Virus record (IMG/VR): IMGVR_UViG_3300025626_001508
Location: 1-20,228 of that record
Length of the DNA: 20,228 nucleotides
Direction: 5' to 3' (one strand)
Source: a virus
This document shows, one piece after another, positions 1-7,163 of the stretch. The notes below the pieces were generated by a model. That model did not search any database. It had not been told where the DNA came from and saw nothing but the letters and a program-made list of their open reading frames with translations. Every line of letters begins with the position of its first letter. The stretch's first letter is position 1. A program made the position numbers and the translations under genes.

Positions 1-159
1 AACGCGCAGGGCGTTGAATATGCGGATGAGGTTACGAGCATTACCGCAGAGATTATGGACGTACAGGTATACAACCTAAACGTGTCTGGCAACGACACCC
101 CAGACATAACTGGTAACGACACATATGTTGTCGATAACGTAGTGGTGCATAACAAGTAA
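1..159 (+). CDS. 3' end of a gene ending in a Hint/intein-like domain (partial)
   Basis: Only the last 52 codons are in the window; the reading frame is open from base 1 to a TAA at 157-159. The visible C-terminus has the pattern of the last two conserved blocks of Hint (hedgehog/intein) domains: VYNLNV at residues 24-29, then NDTYVV and finally VVVHNK. The penultimate His50 and Asn51 match the residues that drive Asn cyclisation and C-terminal cleavage in inteins. The residue after Asn is Lys, followed at once by the stop, so there is no Cys, Ser or Thr nucleophile and no real C-extein; full splicing is not expected. It lies immediately upstream of tail-type genes in one operon, so the parent is probably a virion protein whose tail carries an autoprocessing domain. 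The N-terminal catalytic Cys block would be upstream and cannot be checked here. Confidence 0.72.
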   Translation, partial: NAQGVEYADEVTSITAEIMDVQVYNLNVSGNDTPDITGNDTYVVDNVVVHNK

Positions 160-1715
160 TGGCATATATCCCTCTAAGGCAGATAGGTTCTGGCGGTTTA
201 GTGACCGACCAAGACCCATACGATTTGGAACTTACACAGTTTCCGTCCGGTAATAACGTGTCTTTTCACGAAGGACGGTTAGGCAAATCCCTGGGGCATT
301 CCGAAAAAACCACAACACCTGTTGCGCCTACGCATGTTCAGGGTTGGCTTTACGCAGGCAGCAACACCCTGGTCATAGGCTCGCTGCAAAAGCTTTACCG
401 CTTTGATGGTAGCACCATGACAAATGTCACGAAGACATCAGACTCAACAAACTACAGTAACTCCCCTCGCTGGCAGTCTGAGCAGCTTGGTGTTGCGGTG
501 ATGTTTAACAACGGCGCACAAGCCCCGCAGTACATGTTGCCAAACGGCACTAGGTTTGCCGACCTCCCCGCGTGGCCCTCTGGCGTGATAACCAGCAATA
601 TGAAACCATACAAGTCTTTCTTGATTATGGCTGGCTACGAGCAGGGTTCTAACAAGTACCCGTACACCGTCAGATGGTCAGATGCGTATGACCCAACATC
701 TGTGCCTACTGATTACAACATCGCATCTACAACTAACCTAGCCGGAGAGAATGTACTGTCCGGTAACAATGGTGAACTTGTCGATCAACTGACGTTGAAC
801 AACACGCAGATCATTTACGCAGAGCGTGGCGTTTTTGCTATGGACTTTGTCGGCGCACCTTTTGTGTTTAGTTTCCGAGAAGTGTTTGCAGATGACGGAA
901 TCATTAACAGAGGTGCGGTAGCGTCTTTCTTCAACAAACACCTGGTGGTTGGACACAATGACGTATACATCCACGACGGCAACCAGAAAAGATCAATTGT
1001 AGACAAGCGGGTTCGTCAAACTTTCTTCAACGATATCGCAGACACTCGCAGCGTTTATTGCCAGACTATTAACGACAGATCGGAAGTGATGATTTGTTAC
1101 GCAGATTCAGATGCGGCAGATAGTCAGACAGCTAACCGCGCACTTGTTTACAACTGGGCGCAGGACGCATTCACTTTTATCGACCTACCTAATCTACGAG
1201 CCTTGGCGGTATCGGAGGCACTTAACCCCGAAGGCGGCTGGGATGATGCAGTTGGAACCTGGGGTCAGTCCTCTGACTTTTGGTCTAACTCATCTCTGAC
1301 CACTGAGGCAAGCAGCCTTACGATCTTTGGGGCTGGCTATCAGGCGTCACGAATTTTTGAGTTGAACAAAACTCACGGGGCAGCAGGCAATGCGGTTAGC
1401 TCTTTTGTAGAGGCTACAAAAATAGATTTAGACTCTGTACTCCAAAAAGCCACGAATAGCATTAAACAGATTAACGGCATCATGCCGCAGATAGAGGGGC
1501 AGGGGTCGGTCAACATATCCGTTGGTGTTTCTAATTCACCACAGGATGGTGTCGCCTGGCAGTCCACAACGCAGTATAATATTGAGACAGACCATAAGAT
1601 AGATGTTAGAGCGTCTGGCCGCTATTTTGCTCTGAGAATAGAAAGCCAAAGTGCATCAGACTACTGGCGCGTGACTGGTCTCGATATCGATATTAATGAG
1701 GTTGCTAGTCGATGA
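159..1715 (+). CDS. Podovirus-type tail/stabilisation structural protein
   Basis: A 518-residue protein with no signal peptide or membrane segment. The N-terminus (IPLRQIGSGGLVTDQDPYDL, then a GNNVSFHEGRL stretch) resembles a recurrent phage virion family in which a short opening is followed by a polar site where gene products list 'D..PYDL....F..G.NV.F..GR'; family members sit in podovirus tail modules and are often called tail tubular or stabilisation proteins. The remainder is rich in short beta-type repeats with aromatic and Gly residues, consistent with a beta-propeller or beta-rich tail component, but this is inference. The start ATG overlaps the upstream stop (TAATG), and the end overlaps the next gene by four bases, indicating translational coupling. 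The virion role is likely; the exact part of the particle is not certain. Confidence 0.62.
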   Translation: MAYIPLRQIGSGGLVTDQDPYDLELTQFPSGNNVSFHEGRLGKSLGHSEKTTTPVAPTHVQGWLYAGSNTLVIGSLQKLYRFDGSTMTNVTKTSDSTNYSNSPRWQSEQLGVAVMFNNGAQAPQYMLPNGTRFADLPAWPSGVITSNMKPYKSFLIMAGYEQGSNKYPYTVRWSDAYDPTSVPTDYNIASTTNLAGENVLSGNNGELVDQLTLNNTQIIYAERGVFAMDFVGAPFVFSFREVFADDGIINRGAVASFFNKHLVVGHNDVYIHDGNQKRSIVDKRVRQTFFNDIADTRSVYCQTINDRSEVMICYADSDAADSQTANRALVYNWAQDAFTFIDLPNLRALAVSEALNPEGGWDDAVGTWGQSSDFWSNSSLTTEASSLTIFGAGYQASRIFELNKTHGAAGNAVSSFVEATKIDLDSVLQKATNSIKQINGIMPQIEGQGSVNISVGVSNSPQDGVAWQSTTQYNIETDHKIDVRASGRYFALRIESQSASDYWRVTGLDIDINEVASR

Positions 1716-1963
1716 GTTTTATACCAACAAACTCACAGGCGACAACCGTACCGGATTTGCGAACATGGATTAGCAACGAGCTCATACGAGTCTCTAACGC
1801 ATTCACTACTTCATCGCAAACAACCACATTACCCGTTTTAACAGCCGCACCTACGAAGCCGCAGATTGGGCAAATCGTATTTGCAGATGGCACATCTTGG
1901 AATCCAAACAATGGCCGTGGTCTTTATTACTACGACACCGGCGGTTGGGTAAAAATAGCATAG
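1712..1963 (+). CDS. Small phage virion-associated protein
   Basis: An 83-residue protein starting at an ATG that overlaps the previous stop (ATGA). Residues about 12-32 form a helical opening (DLRTWISNELIRVSNAF). The C-terminal half, roughly residues 46-83, reads KPQIGQIVFADGTSWNPNN followed by GRGLYYYDTGGWVKIA. This 'P..G..V.ADG..W.P..G.G.Y.Y..G.W..' pattern recurs in small proteins encoded in phage tail regions and at the ends of tail fibres, where it probably forms a small beta-sheet module. Function is not known to me. Position between two structural genes and coupling to the upstream tail gene support a particle or assembly role. Confidence 0.6.
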   Translation: MSFIPTNSQATTVPDLRTWISNELIRVSNAFTTSSQTTTLPVLTAAPTKPQIGQIVFADGTSWNPNNGRGLYYYDTGGWVKIA

Positions 1964-1972
1964 GAACCACCA

Positions 1973-3214
1973 ATGGGATTTTCATTCAGCAGTAGTAAAA
2001 GCAAAAACCAATCTAGCAGCAACGCGAACACATATGTTGATCGCAGTCAGCAGCCTTATCTTAATGATATACGGAACCAGGCACAGGCGCTAAACAACCA
2101 AGGCGGTATGCCGGTTGAGGGCGTTGCTGGTCTAAACCCAACGCAACTAAATGCAATGGGCATGGCAAACCAAGGCGGCCAAATGCAGGCGGGCGCTGGC
2201 GCTGATTTGATGGCCCAAGGCAGCGGTCTGACCCAGGGTTCTGGTGCCGCTATGAACTTTGCAAACCAAGCAATGGGCGGTAACGCGGGCCAAGGCATTG
2301 GGACGGCGTTGGGTACTGGTAACCAGTACGCGGGCGGCACGATGAATGTGAACGCTGCCCAGGGCGGCGGCGCTGATTATCAAATGGCCGGACGAATGGG
2401 TGGCCTGGCTGCTCAGAGCGGCATGGCGCAGAACCAGGGAATCAACACCGGCAACCTTAACAGTTACATGAATAACTCTGTTATTGATGGGCAGGTTGAT
2501 GCCGTAAGCAGAGACATCACTCGTAACCTTCGGGAAAACGAACTGACTGGCAACGCATCTGCAGCTATCGGTGGCGGCAACATGGGTTCGTCGATGAAGC
2601 AAAAACTGGACTTCGGTGCGGGACAGCGGGCTGCAGACAGAATTGCTGACGCTTCAGCTTCGATTAGAGGCAACGCTTACAATCAAGGTCTTGGTATTGA
2701 GGCCGGTAGGGCCACACAAAACGCGCAGCTTTCTCAAGGTACTAATCAGTTTAATGCAGGCGCTCAGAATGCAGCGCAGAGCCAGGGGTACAACATCGGT
2801 GCCTCACAGTTACAAGGCAACCTTGGTCGAAGCCAGCAGGCGGCTATGGGAAATCAAGGCGCATACAACTCAGCGCGGCAGTTCGGTACAGGTGTTGGTT
2901 CAAATGCTTTCAACACCAACCTGCAGAACCAACAGTTCGGTGCCGGTATGGCTCAGAACCTTGGAGCGCAGGGCGTGAGTAACATGCAGGCGGGCCAGAA
3001 CATGATGAACACAGGTATCGGTATGGCCCAGGGCGCTGGAGATCAGCAGCGAGCATACGACCAGCAGTTATTGCAGCAGCAGTACCAGCAGGGTATGGCA
3101 CCGTACAACTCCCTGAATTTCTACAACAGCGTTGTGGGTGCGCCTAATAATCTTAGCACTGCAACCTCACAATCATCTGGCAAATCCAAGTCTGGCGGCT
3201 TTGGTTTCGGTTAA
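1973..3214 (+). CDS. Gly/Gln/Asn/Ala-rich virion protein, probable internal or tail-associated
   Basis: A 413-residue protein of strongly biased composition: Gly, Gln, Asn, Ala and Met dominate from residue ~35 to ~385, with many short imperfect motifs of the type NQG, GAQN, AQG and MGNQG. The two ends differ from the middle: both carry Ser/Lys-rich tags, MGFSFSSSKSKNQSSS at the N-terminus and SSGKSKSGGFGFG at the C-terminus. A more regular stretch at ~165-215 (SYMNNSVIDGQVDAVSRDITRNL and the following helix) could be the folded core. Proteins of this style occur beside internal/ejection protein genes of podoviruses. A weak AGGA lies eight bases before the ATG. No enzymatic motif is visible; function is inferred only from position and composition. 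Confidence 0.5.
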   Translation: MGFSFSSSKSKNQSSSNANTYVDRSQQPYLNDIRNQAQALNNQGGMPVEGVAGLNPTQLNAMGMANQGGQMQAGAGADLMAQGSGLTQGSGAAMNFANQAMGGNAGQGIGTALGTGNQYAGGTMNVNAAQGGGADYQMAGRMGGLAAQSGMAQNQGINTGNLNSYMNNSVIDGQVDAVSRDITRNLRENELTGNASAAIGGGNMGSSMKQKLDFGAGQRAADRIADASASIRGNAYNQGLGIEAGRATQNAQLSQGTNQFNAGAQNAAQSQGYNIGASQLQGNLGRSQQAAMGNQGAYNSARQFGTGVGSNAFNTNLQNQQFGAGMAQNLGAQGVSNMQAGQNMMNTGIGMAQGAGDQQRAYDQQLLQQQYQQGMAPYNSLNFYNSVVGAPNNLSTATSQSSGKSKSGGFGFG

Positions 3215-3226
3215 GGAGTAATATTA

Positions 3227-4420
3227 ATGGCAGGTTATTTCGACATGCTGCGCGACCCTGATGAGAATGATCAGGGTCAGTTGGACACAGCCAACTACAA
3301 CGCTGACGTTACAAAAAACTTTAACTCTCAGATTGAGGACATACCTCCGCAGGTTGCACAGTCCCCCGAAGAAAATGCTTTATACAAGCAGGCGGGCTAC
3401 ATCCCTGGCGCAGAGCCAAACACATGGGTCACACCTATGCGTGGATCGCTGCAAAAAATGCAGCAACGGGAACAGCAGACTCAGCTTGCTAGAGACGCGG
3501 CGTATGAGAAAACGCACGGATCGACCCTGTTTAAGATCGGAGACTCACTAGCTGATGCAGGCCGCTTTTTCATGTCTCCACTATTCTGGTTGTCTGGTGA
3601 AGACACGACTAAGTACGACCCTTCTGCGGTATTGGAAACTGGATACCGAAAGCAGTTTGATTCATCAATTGCGTACAGAGAGGCTTTGTACCAAAAGCAG
3701 TTGAAGTCTAGAGATGCCAGAGACCTTTATCGGAACAACCTAAACACCTCAAACATCCAGAATCAGGTGCAGCAATATAACGCCACCGTACCAAAAAGCA
3801 CACAAGGGCAGTTGGTGTTTGACTACGCCCGTCTTAATGGCCGCATGGATGACTTTAATTCCAGAGACCCTCTCAAATTGCAGAAGCTTACGCGAGAAGC
3901 AAGGGTTAACGCGGGGCAAGGTAAGTTTGTTGGGCGCGACAATAGGTTTATGGAAAAACAAACATACGACGATCTAACAGTAGTTGGAAAGAGATTCAGA
4001 GACGTCAGCGAAGACATTGGCGCTGCGTACATGAACTACCGACAACTGATAAAAGCGTTAGACGCGCAGACAGGTATAGGTGATATCTCCGCTGTATTTA
4101 ACTATATGAAGACGCTCGACCCAGACTCTGTTGTTAGGGAAGGTGAGTTTGCGTTAGCGGAAGGCGCTGCTGGATATTTCTCTCGAATACAAAACATTTT
4201 GAAAAAGGCGAAAGAAGGTACTGGACTTACCCCTAAAGCAAGAGCGGAGATGCGTAACCTGGCGACAGACCTTATTGAGACCTACGAAGATAAGTACGAG
4301 TCGGTTCGTGATCAAGAGGAAGCGGGTATCAGATACTTGTCAGACAATGACGAAGATGTAACAAACTTCTTGGGTGATTTTAAACAGTTATATCCCAACG
4401 CAACAATCGAACCTATTTAA
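3227..4420 (+). CDS. Hypothetical virion protein, likely internal/ejection protein
   Basis: A 397-residue, charged, mostly helical-looking protein preceded by a strong AAGGAG site at 3213-3218, eight bases from the ATG. The N-terminal 100 residues are polar; residues ~101-124 contain the only hydrophobic stretch (LFKIGDSLADAGRFFMSPLF followed by WLSG), then a long helical region with many Arg, Gln and Glu residues. No signal peptide and no catalytic motif seen. It sits between a low-complexity virion protein and a 730-residue Ala/Gly-rich protein, the place where podoviruses keep their internal core proteins. I do not recognise the family with confidence; the ejection role is inferred from context. 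Confidence 0.5.
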   Translation: MAGYFDMLRDPDENDQGQLDTANYNADVTKNFNSQIEDIPPQVAQSPEENALYKQAGYIPGAEPNTWVTPMRGSLQKMQQREQQTQLARDAAYEKTHGSTLFKIGDSLADAGRFFMSPLFWLSGEDTTKYDPSAVLETGYRKQFDSSIAYREALYQKQLKSRDARDLYRNNLNTSNIQNQVQQYNATVPKSTQGQLVFDYARLNGRMDDFNSRDPLKLQKLTREARVNAGQGKFVGRDNRFMEKQTYDDLTVVGKRFRDVSEDIGAAYMNYRQLIKALDAQTGIGDISAVFNYMKTLDPDSVVREGEFALAEGAAGYFSRIQNILKKAKEGTGLTPKARAEMRNLATDLIETYEDKYESVRDQEEAGIRYLSDNDEDVTNFLGDFKQLYPNATIEPI

Positions 4421-4431
4421 AGGTGTGTTAA

Positions 4432-6624
4432 ATGTCTCAAGCAAAAATTAACGGTCAGATAGTAGACGTACCTGACAATTTCTTTGAAATGTCTCCACGA
4501 GAGCAGCAAAAGTTTGCAAACCGAACAGCGGCCAGGCAAACATCTGGCAACCCCAGCCAGATGATGCAGGACATCACCGCATACGGTAGATACTTGGAGC
4601 GTCAGGATATTAAAAACGCTGTGGCAGACAACAACAGCCTAACTGACTTTGCGTTATCTGCGGGTGTTGGCGTAAATAAGTTTGCTATGGGTGCTGCTGA
4701 CCTGCTTGGATTTGGCCCCAGCGAGCAGACAGCAAGGCAGCTTGAGACTGTCGATAGCGTGTTGGCAGAGCAGTCGCCAACGGCAAACTTCACGGGTCGC
4801 ATGGCAGGTGCTACCGCAGCAGCAATTCCTACAGCAGTTGCGGCAACAATGGCGGCCCCAGAAGCGTCTTTAGGTGTATTGGGGCGTGGTGTAGTAAGCG
4901 GTTTAACGGGCGCGGCAGATGGTTTTCTGGAACTGCCTTTCTCTGACGAGTCGCGCCTTGGCAACACCGTCACTGGCGGCGTGTCTGGCGTAGCAAGCGA
5001 GGGCTTAATAACTGCGCTTCAGCAGACCATAAAGCGTATACCGTTTGGCGCACTAGTTGATCGAGCAGTAGGGCTGAGTGATACAATAAAAGACAAAGCC
5101 GCTCAAGTTTTTAAAGACGCCGGATACGAGTACGACGCATTAAAGCAAACGACCAGAGATATCTTGGAAAGCATTGGTCGCAGCGATGACGTAGACGTTG
5201 CAATAAAAAACGCAATGGAAAACGAGCAGGGCTTTAAGCTAACCGCCGGTGAGGCCAGCCAAGACTTTGATCAGATAGGCAAAGAGCAGGACGCGGTTCG
5301 CAGTTCTGGTGAAGCGGGAGCTATCCTGCGTGATTTTAAAACTGAGCAAAACCGTGACATAACAACGGCTTCAGACGATTTGGCTGCGGCTGCTGGCGGT
5401 AACACCGCGAACAATCAGGAGCAGGTCGGTGAGGTTTTGAAGGCCGCGCTTTTGTCTGCCAAAGACGATGATCGCAACGCTGTAAAAATTGCATATGACG
5501 CAGCCCAGCAGTTGGCTGAAAACAGCGACATACAGATGCCACTGGATCAAGATGTAATCAGCAAGGTTTTCTATGACCTAGCCGAAAAGAACATTGGCAC
5601 ACACGGCGGTCTTCTGAAAGATATCGGTAGGGAACTCGCCAGGTATGACGTTCTAGACCCCGAAGAGTTCAACGCTGACCTGCCGTTTGCATTACCTGGT
5701 GGAGACAGTGGGTCTCTGAGTGTCGCTAACACAGAGCAGTTCATTCAGTTCTTAAACAGTAAATACACAGAGGGTGATTCAGTAGGCAATGCCATATTGG
5801 CACAAGTAAAGCAGGCCATAAGCGAAAATGCCGATACGGTTATAGCGCGTGGAATAGAAGGCGCTGACTCTGAGGCAGCAAAAGCATTTATAAAACAAGC
5901 CAGAAAGGCCCGTGAACTTAACAAGGGTTACCACGACCTGTGGGAAGCAAAAGATGTTCTGCAAGAAACCACAGGGCTAAAAGTAGGCACGGACACGCCG
6001 GTTAGGTCTGCAAGCGAGATGGTCAAACCTATAATGAAAAACCCAGAAAACGCTCGCAAGGTTATCGAAGAACTGACCGCCCGTGGAAACGTAGCCGCAG
6101 TAAACGACCTCAGAACATTTGTTTTAAAAGATATGTTTGATCTTTCGTTGAAACCAAATGTCGATGGCTCTGACACACCGTTCTTCTCAGGTTCTGCGTT
6201 GTCTACCTACATCAAGAAAAACTCAGATGTGTTGCAGGAAGTTCTCACGCCAGAACAGTTTGCCAATCTCAAAGGCTTTGAGTCTCAGGTAAGCAGGGCG
6301 ACTAAGCCACCACCTGGGACAGTTAACCACTCAAACACCGCATCGAAAATTTTACAGGCTGTATTCAATGTTTTGAGTTTAGGCCAGTACGGCATGGCTG
6401 GTGGTGCTGAGTTTAAAGCGGCGGCTGCTAACAGCACCATCAAGGACGCTATTAAATCTAATGGCCGCGCCAACATTGATTACATACTAAAGCTGGACGG
6501 CAACCACGTTAAGTTAAACACGGTTCTAAAGCAGGCACTGGATCAGATGACCTTTTCTGATGAAGCGGCTCTGTCGGAAGAAGACGAAGAAATTTCGACC
6601 AGGAGAGGGGTTTTAGCAGAATGA
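4432..6624 (+). CDS. Large internal virion/DNA-ejection-like protein
   Basis: A 730-residue protein with an AAAGGTG ribosome site at 4419-4425. After a polar N-terminus (1-70), residues ~72-95 and especially ~121-195 are Ala/Gly-rich, weakly hydrophobic segments (MAGATAAAIPTAVAATMAAP, GRGVVSGLTGAADGFLELPF, TGGVSGVASEGLITALQ) of the type that can insert into or traverse membranes. From ~200 to the end it is charged and helical. This layout, soluble protein with amphipathic Ala/Gly stretches beside other core proteins, is typical of podovirus ejection proteins such as the P22 and T7 internal proteins, although I see no transglycosylase motif. Its stop overlaps the next start (ATGA). Role inferred, not proven. 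Confidence 0.52.
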   Translation: MSQAKINGQIVDVPDNFFEMSPREQQKFANRTAARQTSGNPSQMMQDITAYGRYLERQDIKNAVADNNSLTDFALSAGVGVNKFAMGAADLLGFGPSEQTARQLETVDSVLAEQSPTANFTGRMAGATAAAIPTAVAATMAAPEASLGVLGRGVVSGLTGAADGFLELPFSDESRLGNTVTGGVSGVASEGLITALQQTIKRIPFGALVDRAVGLSDTIKDKAAQVFKDAGYEYDALKQTTRDILESIGRSDDVDVAIKNAMENEQGFKLTAGEASQDFDQIGKEQDAVRSSGEAGAILRDFKTEQNRDITTASDDLAAAAGGNTANNQEQVGEVLKAALLSAKDDDRNAVKIAYDAAQQLAENSDIQMPLDQDVISKVFYDLAEKNIGTHGGLLKDIGRELARYDVLDPEEFNADLPFALPGGDSGSLSVANTEQFIQFLNSKYTEGDSVGNAILAQVKQAISENADTVIARGIEGADSEAAKAFIKQARKARELNKGYHDLWEAKDVLQETTGLKVGTDTPVRSASEMVKPIMKNPENARKVIEELTARGNVAAVNDLRTFVLKDMFDLSLKPNVDGSDTPFFSGSALSTYIKKNSDVLQEVLTPEQFANLKGFESQVSRATKPPPGTVNHSNTASKILQAVFNVLSLGQYGMAGGAEFKAAAANSTIKDAIKSNGRANIDYILKLDGNHVKLNTVLKQALDQMTFSDEAALSEEDEEISTRRGVLAE

Positions 6625-7160
6625 TTGATGCACTTGTAGGAATGATCTCAGGGGCCACTGATGCCATCGGTAGTAAGATGGCTACTTTTGAGTCTGCAAT
6701 AGACAAGGTCTACGACGATTCCCCCCTGGGCAAAGTGGAGAAGGCATTTGATAGCGTGATCCCTGACGCCTTTAAAGGTGGGAACTATGGGACGGCTCCG
6801 CAAGGTTCAAAAAACATGATGAACTATGCGATGCCTGATTCTCTGACCAACACCTATGTGGATGCCAATGATCAGATGGGTGCGCTGATGTCTCAGTCTG
6901 GAATACTAAACCCCGCAGCCTCACAGCTTCGTAGTGGTGGAGGCATGACCCCGACAAAGATTAATGAAATAAAGCGAATGGAGGAATCTAAAACTGCAGA
7001 GCCTGATCCCTACGCGGAATCTTTGAAACAGGTTGATCAGCAGATCGAAGCCATCCCCACTGGTGTGCCTGCACCTCTTTTGATCGAGGAAGAAGAAACA
7101 GAGAACCAACCTGGCGGCGTGTTAGCAGTCCCTATCCAACCTCAAACCTTTGCGGAGTAA
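6621..7160 (+). CDS. Hypothetical phage protein in the structural operon
   Basis: A 179-residue protein whose ATG overlaps the previous TGA by four bases; AGGAGAGG at 6601-6608 lies inside the upstream gene, rather far from the start, so re-initiation by coupled translation is likely. The first ~50 residues look helical (MIDALVGMISGATDAIGSKM and FESAIDKVYDD), the middle is Asn/Gly/Ser-rich, and the C-terminus is acidic and proline-rich. No domain recognised. By position it is a minor virion or assembly protein. Confidence 0.5.
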   Translation: MIDALVGMISGATDAIGSKMATFESAIDKVYDDSPLGKVEKAFDSVIPDAFKGGNYGTAPQGSKNMMNYAMPDSLTNTYVDANDQMGALMSQSGILNPAASQLRSGGGMTPTKINEIKRMEESKTAEPDPYAESLKQVDQQIEAIPTGVPAPLLIEEEETENQPGGVLAVPIQPQTFAE

Positions 7161-7163
7161 TAG

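Noticed and set aside
2147-2602. 151-codon minus-strand open frame opposite the Gly/Gln-rich gene
   Set aside because: It is a mirror of a repetitive GC-rich coding region, with no ribosome site or domain.
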